Shown piece by piece: positions 8,349 to 16,209 of a stretch of 64,000 bases of DNA (the stretch's first letter is position 1; each line of letters begins with the position of its first letter). A program made the position numbers and the translations under genes. The stretch is taken from positions 1 through 64,000 of the forward strand of contig CAKSUM010000009.1 of assembly GCA_934501535.1 (NCBI GenBank), written 5' to 3'. The DNA is from an uncultured Clostridia bacterium (GTDB lineage Bacteria; Bacillota; Clostridia; UBA1381). The notes below the pieces were generated by a model, which saw only the letters and a program-made list of their open reading frames with translations, was not told the origin of the DNA and made no database searches.

Positions 8349-9050
8349 TTAGTTCATTCTCAGTATTTCCTTTTTCAGTCTTTTTATTATTCTTTTTTCA
8401 AGCCTTGAAATATATGACTGCGAAATACCCATTAAATCCGCAACCTCTTTCTGCGTCCTTTCCTTGCTTCCTTTAAGCCCGAACCGCAGCCGCATTATCT
8501 CCTGTTCCCGTTTGGATAACTTTTCCATTGCAAGTGACAAAAGCTTTATATCAACCTCTTTTTCGATGCTCTGATATGTGACATCATTGTCTGTCCCGAG
8601 AATATCGGACAGCAGCAATTCATTTCCGTCCCAATCGACATTCAGCGGTTCGTCAATTGAAATTTCCGTTTTTACATTTTGATTTTTCCTAAGATACATC
8701 AGTATTTCATTTTCAATGCACCGCGACGCATATGTCGCCAGTTTAATATTCCTGTCGGGTCTGAAAGTGTTTATCGCCTTTATAAGCCCTATTGTACCTA
8801 TCGATATTAAATCCTCGACGTTAATTCCCGTATTTTCAAATTTCCGCGCAATATAAACAACCAAGCGAAGATTATGCTCTATCAGTACCGATTTAACATT
8901 GTCGTCTTCAATATTTTGCAGAAGCCTTTCTTCCTCCCCTCGCTCAAGCGGCGCGGGGAGTATATCCTGTCCGCCTATATACAGTATTTCTCCGCACGGG
9001 CAGCATATATCCGCAATTCGTTCCTTAAGTCCGTTAATCAATGTCAGCAT
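8349..9050 (-). CDS. sigE: RNA polymerase sporulation sigma factor SigE
   Basis: A 233-residue sigma-70 family protein that directs early mother-cell gene expression during sporulation. The N-terminus carries the pro-sequence and cleavage neighbourhood LYIGGQDILPAPL, a hallmark of pro-sigma-E. Region 2 is clear (NLRLVVYIARKF, DLISIGTIGLIKAI) and region 4 has the helix-turn-helix QKEVADLMGISQSYISRLEKR. It sits 18 bases after spoIIGA, whose product is the expected processing protease. The start ATG follows GAAAGGATA. Confidence 0.95.
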   Translation of the reverse strand: MLTLINGLKERIADICCPCGEILYIGGQDILPAPLERGEEERLLQNIEDDNVKSVLIEHNLRLVVYIARKFENTGINVEDLISIGTIGLIKAINTFRPDRNIKLATYASRCIENEILMYLRKNQNVKTEISIDEPLNVDWDGNELLLSDILGTDNDVTYQSIEKEVDIKLLSLAMEKLSKREQEIMRLRFGLKGSKERTQKEVADLMGISQSYISRLEKRIIKRLKKEILRMN

Positions 9051-9068
9051 TTTTTACGCATATCCTTT

Positions 9069-9812
9069 CTATGTCATAATACCGTTTAAAATTAAATCAT
9101 TTTCAAATTTACCGTCAAAATACGCAAGTACGGCGTTTTCAAAGCAGTGCTCCCCTGCCGTGACGCGGTCAAGCCGTACTCCCAATGCGGTGCCGTTACC
9201 TCCGAGCGAAGTATACGGCACAATACGCAAATCCCTTGCGTCAACCCATTCGCTGACCGCATTTATTGAAAATCCGGCTCCGAAAAGGCTGCAAAAAACC
9301 TTTTTGCTTCCAAGCAAAACAGGCGTTCCGTTATATGTCATCATGTTACCGCTGTCATAAAATCCTTCAAGCGCAACGCATTTATTTCCGTATTCAAGCA
9401 AAACCTCTGTGTACTTTTTTGCGGTTTCTTTTTTGACGACACTGAGAATTATGTATACCGGTACGGGCAGCAAAACCGCATATACCGTTTTTGCGTGCAA
9501 AAAATTCACCGCACCCGACAGTGCAAACGCGCAGGCAAGCAATATCGCTCCGCCGCGCAATGCCGCGCGCAGGCGGCAGGGATAAAGCACCGTGTACGCC
9601 ATCACAAAAGCCGCCGCAAGCCTCGCCGGAGGCAGGCAGAGTATTCGGAAATAAGGGACAAAAGCAAATATGCTCTGCACGCCTCCCATGCAAGCGGATA
9701 ATACAAGCCGCCCGATGGGAATTTTACGTGATGACAGCTTCAGCAGTATCAGCAGAATTTCGGCGTCAAACAGAAAATTCACAAAAAATAACAAATCCGC
9801 ATAAACCGTCAT
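9069..9812 (-). CDS. spoIIGA: Sigma-E processing peptidase SpoIIGA
   Basis: A 247-residue protein with five hydrophobic segments in its first 125 residues and a C-terminal aspartic protease-like domain. The catalytic motif is D153-S154-G155 in the segment GFYDSGN, as expected for the DSG/DTG signature of SpoIIGA. It cleaves pro-sigma-E in response to the forespore signal SpoIIR. It precedes sigE directly and is under a Spo0A-type promoter. Local GC content is higher than in the neighbours. Confidence 0.93.
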   Translation of the reverse strand: MTVYADLLFFVNFLFDAEILLILLKLSSRKIPIGRLVLSACMGGVQSIFAFVPYFRILCLPPARLAAAFVMAYTVLYPCRLRAALRGGAILLACAFALSGAVNFLHAKTVYAVLLPVPVYIILSVVKKETAKKYTEVLLEYGNKCVALEGFYDSGNMMTYNGTPVLLGSKKVFCSLFGAGFSINAVSEWVDARDLRIVPYTSLGGNGTALGVRLDRVTAGEHCFENAVLAYFDGKFENDLILNGIMT

Positions 9813-9844
9813 AACTTTTCCCCCTCGCTGCGGGCTATGCTTGT

Positions 9845-9913
9845 ATTATATCAGATAATGAACGGTTATCTTGTCAAAAACGGTTGTAGATTTTTGACAA
9901 GCTTTCGACAAAA
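9845..9913 (-). promoter_or_regulatory. spoIIG-type promoter with a long spacer and Spo0A boxes
   Basis: On the minus strand TTGACA (9872-9877) and TATAAT (9845-9850) are 21 bases apart instead of 17. A perfect 0A-box TTTTGTCGAA lies upstream at 9904-9913, and further TTGTCAAAA-like sequences overlap or adjoin the -35. The B. subtilis spoIIG promoter is known for a 22-base spacer and 0A boxes up to the -35, so this looks like the same Spo0A-dependent sigma-A promoter. Transcription would start about 30 bases upstream of spoIIGA. Confidence 0.75.
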
Positions 9914-9936
9914 TATTTTTTTATCCGTTTATACTA

Positions 9937-9965
9937 TTGAAAAAATTGTATTTTTACTGTATAAT
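9937..9965 (+). promoter_or_regulatory. Sigma-A promoter of the DUF1385-prmC unit
   Basis: TTGAAA (9937-9942), 17 bases, TATAAT (9960-9965), then GAGGTGAT as ribosome binding site for the start at 9985. Confidence 0.75.
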
Positions 9966-9984
9966 ATAATTGAGGTGATATTTT

Positions 9985-10974
9985 ATGGCAAAAGAACAGC
10001 ACATTACTTCAATAGGCGGTCAGGCGGTTATTGAAGGCGTAATGATGCGCGGCCCTTACAAAACCGCCGTTGCGGTACGCAAATCGGACGGCAGCATAGA
10101 GTGTAAAACAGATGAGAACGGTACAAAAAAACATAATGCTTTTTTTCGTCTGCCGATTATCCGCGGCTGCGTTAATTTTATAGAAAGTCTTGTAATCGGG
10201 ATGAAAGCGCTGATGTTTTCGGCAAGCTTCATGGACGTTGAAGATGACGAACCGTCGGAAAGCAAATTTGAAAAATGGCTTGAGGATAAACTCGGTGACA
10301 AAATCAAGGACATCGTAATATATTTTTCAATCGCACTTTCCCTTGTTTTGTCGGTGGGGCTTTTTATACTACTCCCGACTGCGGTAACTCAGGGACTTCA
10401 ATGGATACTGGCAAAACTCGGACTTGAATCCGTTTCGCAGACAGGCGCTTTTATAAGCGTATGCGAGGGTGTTGTCAAAATGGCAATTTTTCTGACATAT
10501 ATGTATCTTGTGTCCAAAATGGAGGATATACGCCGCGTATTTGAATATCACGGCGCGGAACACAAAACCATTGCCTGCTACGAAGCCGGCGACGAGCTTA
10601 CGGTGGAAAATGTAAAAAAATATACGCGTTTTCACCCCAGATGCGGAACCAGTTTTCTGCTTTTTGTCATGATAGTGAGCATAATTTTGTATGCTCTTTT
10701 GCCGAAATTCGGCGGAGAAAATTACAATGCGGTTCAAAGGCTGCTTTTGCGCATGGGCACACGTCTGCTCCTTTTGCCGGTTGTTGCCGGGCTTTCATAT
10801 GAAATCATTAAGCTTGCCGGACGCAGCAAGAACGCATGCGTGAAACTTTTAACCAAGCCCGGGCTGTGGCTGCAGCGCCTGACAACACGCGAGCCTGACG
10901 ATTCGCAGATTGAAGTTGCAATTAATTCGATTGAGGCAGTTATTCCGGAGGATAAGGAAGCAGATAAATGGTAA
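9985..10974 (+). CDS. DUF1385 domain-containing membrane protein (YqhQ-like)
   Basis: A 329-residue protein with the DUF1385 signature: an N-terminal GGQAVIEGVMMRGP motif, two or three membrane segments (about 110-140 and 160-180), then the motif FEYHGAEHKTIACYE and FHPRCGTSFL, and a C-terminal membrane segment. The conserved His and Cys residues suggest metal binding, hence the common label metal-dependent enzyme; no reaction is established. Its frame overlaps the start of prmC by 7 bases, a common pairing in Firmicutes. Confidence 0.9.
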   Translation: MAKEQHITSIGGQAVIEGVMMRGPYKTAVAVRKSDGSIECKTDENGTKKHNAFFRLPIIRGCVNFIESLVIGMKALMFSASFMDVEDDEPSESKFEKWLEDKLGDKIKDIVIYFSIALSLVLSVGLFILLPTAVTQGLQWILAKLGLESVSQTGAFISVCEGVVKMAIFLTYMYLVSKMEDIRRVFEYHGAEHKTIACYEAGDELTVENVKKYTRFHPRCGTSFLLFVMIVSIILYALLPKFGGENYNAVQRLLLRMGTRLLLLPVVAGLSYEIIKLAGRSKNACVKLLTKPGLWLQRLTTREPDDSQIEVAINSIEAVIPEDKEADKW

Positions 10975-11813
10975 TACGGGAAAAACTGAAAAATATAATC
11001 GCCATGCTGCGCGAAAACGGCTGTGAAAACGCTGTTTTTGAAGCCAATCAGCTGATGCGCAGCGTGATGAACCTGTCGGCAACCGACCTTGTAATACGGC
11101 ATACCTCTGTACTGCCGACCGATAAAGAACAGGAAATTGACGCACTTGTAAAACGTCGGATATGCGGCGAACCGCTGCAGTACATAATAGGCACGCAGGA
11201 ATTTATGTCGCTTGAATTTATCGTTAACCGCTCGGTTTTAATTCCCCGTGCGGATACCGAAACACTCGTTGAATTTCTGCTTGAACAAATGAACGGAAAA
11301 GGATTTACGCTGCTCGATATAGGCACGGGCACGGGCTGTATACCGTTAAGCGTTGCGCACTACAACCGCCGGGCGTATGTCCGCGGCATAGATATAAGCG
11401 AAAAAGCCCTTGAAACGGCAGAAAAAAACTGCGCCAGACTAAACCTTTGCGAAAGAGCGAGCTTTGAAAAATTGGATATACTGTCCGAAATTCCGCACGG
11501 AAAATATGATGTGATCACGTCAAATCCACCATATATCGAGCACGATGTGATTGATACTCTCCAAACGGAGGTCAAAGATTATGAGCCTCATCTTGCGCTT
11601 GACGGCGGCAATGACGGACTGAAATTTTACCGGCGTATCTGTGAAGCCGCACCGGGACTTTTGGGCAAGGACGGCAGACTGATTTTTGAAATAGGCTGCA
11701 ATCAGGCGGAATCCGTTTGCGGCATGCTGGAAAAGGATTTCCGGGACATCGGAGTCATAAAGGATTTATGCGGTAATGACCGCGTGGTAAGCGCCGTAAA
11801 AAAATCCGGATAA
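10968..11813 (+). CDS. prmC: Peptide chain release factor N5-glutamine methyltransferase
   Basis: A 281-residue SAM-dependent methyltransferase that methylates the GGQ glutamine of release factors RF1 and RF2. The N-terminal helical domain (1-80) is followed by a Rossmann fold with DIGTGTGCI near residue 117 (SAM loop) and the catalytic NPPY motif at N186-Y189. Length matches the family. It overlaps the upstream DUF1385 gene by 7 bases, implying translational coupling. The usual neighbour prfA is absent here. Confidence 0.95.
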   Translation: MVIREKLKNIIAMLRENGCENAVFEANQLMRSVMNLSATDLVIRHTSVLPTDKEQEIDALVKRRICGEPLQYIIGTQEFMSLEFIVNRSVLIPRADTETLVEFLLEQMNGKGFTLLDIGTGTGCIPLSVAHYNRRAYVRGIDISEKALETAEKNCARLNLCERASFEKLDILSEIPHGKYDVITSNPPYIEHDVIDTLQTEVKDYEPHLALDGGNDGLKFYRRICEAAPGLLGKDGRLIFEIGCNQAESVCGMLEKDFRDIGVIKDLCGNDRVVSAVKKSG

Positions 11814-11822
11814 AATCAGCAA

Positions 11823-11837
11823 ACCCTATCCGTGGGT
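11823..11837. promoter_or_regulatory. Candidate CsoR-type operator upstream of the sensor gene
   Basis: ACCC and GGGT form an inverted repeat around 7 bases, about 50 bases upstream of the csoR-like gene. It resembles the two stronger sites at 12241-12283 and may serve autoregulation. A TATACT -10-like box lies at about 11859, but no good -35 is seen. Confidence 0.35.
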
Positions 11838-11887
11838 ACATACGATATTTAATATTTTATACTCAAAATATACTGAGGTGATTTTTA

Positions 11888-12163
11888 ATGAAACAATGTA
11901 TGGATTCCGAAAATCTGCATAACAGGTTAAGCAGAATAATCGGTCAGATACAGGCGATAGACAGAATGATAGATCAGGATATTCCCTGCGAGGACATTCT
12001 GGCGCAGATAAATGCAGCAAAATCAGCCTTGCATAAGGCAGGACAGGTTGTGCTCGAGGGGCACCTGAAGCACTGTGTCCGCGACGGCATTGAGCACGGC
12101 GATGCCGACAAAACAATAGAAAGCTTTGCAAAAGCGGTTGAGCGCTTTGCTAATATGAAATAA
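11888..12163 (+). CDS. csoR: CsoR/RcnR-family metal-sensing transcriptional repressor
   Basis: A 91-residue all-helical DUF156 repressor. The copper-CsoR ligand set is visible: Cys34 (DIPCED), His59 and Cys63 (GHLKHC), i.e. the C-H-C pattern with the H-x3-C spacing. Members of this family bind operators when apo and release them when loaded with metal. The gene directly precedes a P1B metal ATPase whose promoter contains two CsoR-like palindromes, so it very probably represses that gene. The ligands point to Cu(I), but RcnR- and CstR-type specificities are not fully excluded by sequence alone. Confidence 0.88.
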   Translation: MKQCMDSENLHNRLSRIIGQIQAIDRMIDQDIPCEDILAQINAAKSALHKAGQVVLEGHLKHCVRDGIEHGDADKTIESFAKAVERFANMK

Positions 12164-12190
12164 TTTTAAAAGAATAAAACAGCTGCAATT

Positions 12191-12220
12191 AAAAACAGTC
12201 AAACTCATGGCTGTTTTTTT
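12191..12220 (+). terminator. Terminator of the CsoR-like gene
   Basis: AAAAACAG pairs with CTGTTTTT across about 11 bases and runs into TTTTTTT. It separates the sensor transcript from the ATPase promoter that begins 11 bases later. Confidence 0.7.
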
Positions 12221-12230
12221 CTTTTTCCTC

Positions 12231-12283
12231 TTGACAAAATATACCTATAGGGGTATAATGTGTATATACCAATAGGGGTATAT
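12231..12283 (+). promoter_or_regulatory. Metal-ATPase promoter with two CsoR-like operators
   Basis: TTGACA (12231-12236), 17 bases, TATAAT (12254-12259) forms a consensus sigma-A promoter. The spacer and -10 are covered by a palindrome with arms ATACC and GGTAT (12241-12256). A second palindrome with arms ATATACC and GGTATAT lies just downstream at 12264-12283. Arms and A/T-rich flanks match CsoR operators such as that of B. subtilis copZA, so repression by the adjacent sensor is likely. Confidence 0.8.
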
Positions 12284-12301
12284 GTATATAAAGGAGGTTT
12301 A

Positions 12302-14173
12302 ATGATGAACAAACTCATTGAAAAATTAGAGCAATTCGCCGAATGGGGCGGCACAAAAAAAGATATTGTATGCCTAATCCTATCGGGAATATCACTGCTT
12401 TTAAGCATTTTCGATGTTCCGATGCCGTTCAATCCGGCATGGATTGCGATAATTTTATGCGGAGTTCCGATTATTTTAGAGGCAATTATCGGGCTTGTTA
12501 CGGCTTTTGACATAAAAGCCGACGTGCTTGTATCTTTGGCGCTTATCGCTTCAGTTTGCATAGGTGAAGATTTTGCCGCAGGCGAAGTCGCGTTCATTAT
12601 GCAACTGGGCGCATTGCTTGAAGATTTAACCGTTGCAAAAGCAAGAGCCGGGATTGAAAAACTGGTGCACCTTACTCCCCAAACCGCACGCGTAATTTGC
12701 GGCAGCGAGGAAAAAATTATTTCCGCAGAAAAAGTAAAAGTCGGGGATATTATACGGGTTCTGCCGGGAGAAAGTATCCCGGTTGACGGTGTAATCATTT
12801 CGGGTCAGACATCGGTAAATCAAGCTGTAATGACAGGCGAATCTCTCCCTGTTGACAAATTTCCCGGTGATGAGGTGTCAAGCGGAACCGTCAACCAATT
12901 CGGAGCTTTTGAAATGAAAGCAACAAAGGTCGGCGAGGACAGCTCAATTCAAAGAATGATTAAACTCGTTCAGTCGGCTGACGCAGGAAAAGCAAAAATT
13001 GTCGGTATCGCCGACCGGTGGGCGACATGGATTGTTGTCATAGCTTTATCTGCTGCGGTGCTTACTTGGCTTATTACGGGTGAAATTATACGAGCTGTCA
13101 CTATACTCGTTGTATTCTGTCCCTGCGCTTTGGTTCTGGCAACTCCGACAGCTATTATGGCAGCAATCGGCAATGCGACCAAGCACGGTTTTTTGGTGCG
13201 AGAGGGCGATGCGCTTGAAAGGCTTGCGAAGGTATCAAAAATAACCTTTGACAAAACAGGCACGCTTACATACGGAACGCCTAAGGTAACGGAGGTAGTA
13301 CCGTTATCGGATTATGAAAAAAACGAAATATATGCTTATGCCGCCGCTGTTGAAAAAATGAGCGAGCACCCATTGGGTAAAGCGATTACAAAAAGCTGCA
13401 GCGAGCCTATAAAAACGGTTGAAAACTTCAAAATGATACCCGGCGAGGGCGTCGTCGGCACGGTTGATAATAAAGAGATAAAAGCCGGTAATCTTAAACT
13501 GTTGTTTCAAAACAAAGAATCGGAAATGCAAAATAAAGCTTTAACCGAAACTGAGAAATATATAAATGCCGGCTCAACGGTGATATATATTTCGGTAAAC
13601 GGCGAATTGGCAGGATATATCGTTTTATCCGACACTGTAAGAGCAGAAAGCAGACAGACGATAGAAAGTCTTGTAAAAATCGGAGTCCGCCCCGTTCTTC
13701 TTACGGGCGATAACAAAAATGCGGCAAATAGGATTGCAAATGAGCTTGATATAAACGAAGTTTATGCAAATTGTCTGCCGGAGGATAAATTAAAGTACAT
13801 CAGCAAATCGCAAAAGGAAAATCAGGCGGTGTGTATGATCGGCGACGGCGTTAATGACGCACCTGCACTCAAAGCGGCAAACGTCGGTATTGCCATGGGC
13901 GGCATCGGCAGCGATATAGCCGTGGACGCTGCGGATATAGCACTTGTCGATGATGAGGTTAAGGAGCTTCCGCACCTCATAACCCTCTCAAAGCGTATGA
14001 TGACAACCATAAAATGCAACCTGACATTCTCTATGGGGCTTAATTTTATAGCTATCTTTCTCGCTATTCGAGGTACACTGAATCCCGTTGTCGGTGCATT
14101 GGTACATAACGCCGGCTCGGTTTTGGTAATTATAAATTCAGCATTTTTATTAAAATGGAGGAAAAGAAAATGA
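12302..14173 (+). CDS. Heavy-metal-translocating P1B-type ATPase
   Basis: Start chosen at the tandem ATG (12302 or 12305) behind AAGGAGG; longer readings run through the operator. About 623 residues with no N-terminal metal-binding domain: the protein begins almost directly with membrane segments. The actuator motif TGES is near residue 178, the metal-site CPC at 273-275, the phosphorylated aspartate D317 in DKTGT, the SEHPLG motif of P1B pumps, and GDGVNDAP in the hinge. The last membrane helix reads HNAGSVLVIINS, unlike CopA (MxxSS), so the metal is uncertain despite the copper-type regulator. It overlaps the next gene by ATGA. Confidence 0.9.
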   Translation: MMNKLIEKLEQFAEWGGTKKDIVCLILSGISLLLSIFDVPMPFNPAWIAIILCGVPIILEAIIGLVTAFDIKADVLVSLALIASVCIGEDFAAGEVAFIMQLGALLEDLTVAKARAGIEKLVHLTPQTARVICGSEEKIISAEKVKVGDIIRVLPGESIPVDGVIISGQTSVNQAVMTGESLPVDKFPGDEVSSGTVNQFGAFEMKATKVGEDSSIQRMIKLVQSADAGKAKIVGIADRWATWIVVIALSAAVLTWLITGEIIRAVTILVVFCPCALVLATPTAIMAAIGNATKHGFLVREGDALERLAKVSKITFDKTGTLTYGTPKVTEVVPLSDYEKNEIYAYAAAVEKMSEHPLGKAITKSCSEPIKTVENFKMIPGEGVVGTVDNKEIKAGNLKLLFQNKESEMQNKALTETEKYINAGSTVIYISVNGELAGYIVLSDTVRAESRQTIESLVKIGVRPVLLTGDNKNAANRIANELDINEVYANCLPEDKLKYISKSQKENQAVCMIGDGVNDAPALKAANVGIAMGGIGSDIAVDAADIALVDDEVKELPHLITLSKRMMTTIKCNLTFSMGLNFIAIFLAIRGTLNPVVGALVHNAGSVLVIINSAFLLKWRKRK

Positions 14174-14349
14174 TTTTTAATGCAGTAGGTTTGGTAATCG
14201 GTTTGGCAATTTTATTTGCCGGGGTATTTTATTTGATTAGAGAGAAAAATGATAAAGAGTCGGTTAAAATATACGGCACAGTCACCGCTGCCGGAGGAAT
14301 ACTTTTTATCGCTATGCTGTTTAAAAATATCTTCATGTTTTTGGGATAA
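14170..14349 (+). CDS. Small two-helix membrane protein coupled to the metal ATPase
   Basis: The ATG at 14170 overlaps the ATPase stop (ATGA) and is preceded by GGAGG inside the ATPase coding sequence, so translation is probably coupled. The 59-residue product has two hydrophobic helices (about 4-24 and 37-56) separated by a short charged loop. I do not recognise a family. The context suggests a small accessory subunit or regulator of the pump, but this is inference. Confidence 0.7.
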   Translation: MIFNAVGLVIGLAILFAGVFYLIREKNDKESVKIYGTVTAAGGILFIAMLFKNIFMFLG

Positions 14350-14387
14350 GAAAAATTACAGCAGGTCAAATCTGACAGTAAAAATAA

Positions 14388-14436
14388 CAGGCTGCCGTAA
14401 AATGAAATCATTTTACGGCAGCCTGCTGTCTTTTTT
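14388..14436. terminator. Strong terminator, probably bidirectional
   Basis: A near-perfect stem of about 17 base pairs, CAGGCTGCC on one side and GGCAGCCTG on the other, with a T-run on the plus strand. It ends the metal-ATPase transcript and probably also the convergent acyl-CoA ligase transcript. The rest of the 140-base gap holds nothing else. Confidence 0.85.
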
Positions 14437-14490
14437 ATCTCGCTGCGGCACTTCCGTACATTCTGCCGCAGCTGTTTATCACCTGTGATT

Positions 14491-16209
14491 TTATACCAAT
14501 GCCGGTTCTTTTGCAGTTTCTTCTTCCTCAAGCGCGCGGTATGCCACCTTTCCTACCAGTGTTTTCGGCATTTCGGTTTTAAATTCAATATCATACGGCA
14601 TAGCATATTTTGCAATATGCTTTCTGCAATAATCCATCAATATTTCTTTCGTTTTCTCGCTCGGCTCAATTCCGGCAGCAAGCGTTACAAACGCTTTCAC
14701 TTTCTGCATTTTATACGGATCCGGAACGCCTATAACACAGCTCATCTGCACAAATTCATGTGCGTCGAGAATATTTTCAATCTGACCCGGATACACATTA
14801 TACCCCGACGATATTATCATGCGCTTTGCGCGGCCGTGAAAATAAATAAATCCCTCACTGTCCATGACACCCAAATCGCCTGTATGAACCCACGTCAGAC
14901 CGTCCGCGCCCTGTGTCAGAGTCTTTGCGGTTTCCTCCGGATTATTCATGTATTCTTTCATGACAGTCGGACCGGCAAGAAGTATCTCGCCTTCTTCCCC
15001 GTACGGAAGCTCATTATCCGTATCGGGCGTGACAATTTTGATATATGTATCGGGGAACGGCAAACCTATGCTGCCCGTTTTAAACATATGCGGCGGCGTC
15101 AGACAGCATGCCGTAACCGTTTCGGTTGTGCCGTAGCCCTCACGCACCTGAATTACGCTTTTATGGTCATAAAGGAAAGTATCCAGTTTCTTTTTAAGCT
15201 CAATCGACAGCGAATCTCCGCCCGAAAAAACGCCTTTCAGGCTGCTTAAATCCGCCTTTTCCATCGACGGCAAACGCAAAAGCGCCTCATACAGCGTCGG
15301 AACGCCGGCAATGAAATTACATTTGTATTTTGTAATCAGCTTTGCATAGCTTTTTGCGGTAAACCGCGGCACAAGAATACATCTGCCACCCTGAGCAAGC
15401 ATGGTGTGAATACAAACGCCCAGCCCGAAACCGTGGAACAGCGGCATGGCGGCAAGCATCTTATCCCCCGGCCGAAACATCGGATTTGCCGCAACAACTT
15501 GCTGCGACAGCGCATTAAAATTCTTGTTTGTAAGCACAATTCCTTTTGTTGTTCCCGTTGTTCCTCCCGAATACAAAATTACCGCCGGATCCTCCGCCCT
15601 GCGCTTCACTTCATGGTTATAAAAGCAAAATCTGCTCATGCGCATAAATTCATTCCAGCGGATTATAGGTGCGTCCGCCGGGATTTTCTGAATTTTTCTG
15701 CCCTCGGTGAGCATATATCCCGCCTTTATCGGTTTTGAAAGCTCGTCCTTGATACTCGCAATTATGATGCTCGTAATTTTTGTATTTTTTCTTATTCTTT
15801 CAAACTTGCCGTAGAACTGGTCAAGCGTGATTGCCGTTACGCTTTCCGATTCATTAAGATAAAATTCTATTTCCTTTTCCGCCGATAACGGATGAATCAT
15901 ATTTGCAACCGCGCCGACTACATTTATTGCATAAAACATGTAAATCGCCTGCGGACAATTCGGCATTGCAATTGTGACGCGGTCACCCTCGCGTATACCG
16001 ATTGCCTTGAGCGCCATTGCACATTTTTTCACCTCGGCGCACATTTTGGAATATGTAGTTGACCTGCCCATAAAGTCGAATGCCACATAATCGGGGTATT
16101 TTTTTGCTATATCACTCACCATTTCAAACATGGTTCCGTCAAAATAATCAAGGTGCAGCGGAACACCTCCCAGGTGCGCCGCCCACGGTGTTTTTGCTGT
16201 AATATTCAT
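14491..16209 (-). CDS. AMP-binding acyl-CoA synthetase (long-chain fatty acid-CoA ligase-like)
   Basis: A 572-residue ANL-superfamily enzyme that adenylates a carboxylic acid and transfers it to CoA. The P-loop YSGGTTGTTKG is near residue 215, GYGTTET near 355, the HTGDLG / GRAKRMIISSGYNVYP hinge near 435-465, and the catalytic C-terminal lysine in the segment PKTLVGKVAY. Its substrate is unknown; the closest resemblance is to long-chain fatty acid ligases. Its start overlaps the stop of the upstream acyltransferase-like gene (TGATG), so both are translated together and probably act in one pathway. Confidence 0.88.
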   Translation of the reverse strand: MNITAKTPWAAHLGGVPLHLDYFDGTMFEMVSDIAKKYPDYVAFDFMGRSTTYSKMCAEVKKCAMALKAIGIREGDRVTIAMPNCPQAIYMFYAINVVGAVANMIHPLSAEKEIEFYLNESESVTAITLDQFYGKFERIRKNTKITSIIIASIKDELSKPIKAGYMLTEGRKIQKIPADAPIIRWNEFMRMSRFCFYNHEVKRRAEDPAVILYSGGTTGTTKGIVLTNKNFNALSQQVVAANPMFRPGDKMLAAMPLFHGFGLGVCIHTMLAQGGRCILVPRFTAKSYAKLITKYKCNFIAGVPTLYEALLRLPSMEKADLSSLKGVFSGGDSLSIELKKKLDTFLYDHKSVIQVREGYGTTETVTACCLTPPHMFKTGSIGLPFPDTYIKIVTPDTDNELPYGEEGEILLAGPTVMKEYMNNPEETAKTLTQGADGLTWVHTGDLGVMDSEGFIYFHGRAKRMIISSGYNVYPGQIENILDAHEFVQMSCVIGVPDPYKMQKVKAFVTLAAGIEPSEKTKEILMDYCRKHIAKYAMPYDIEFKTEMPKTLVGKVAYRALEEEETAKEPALV

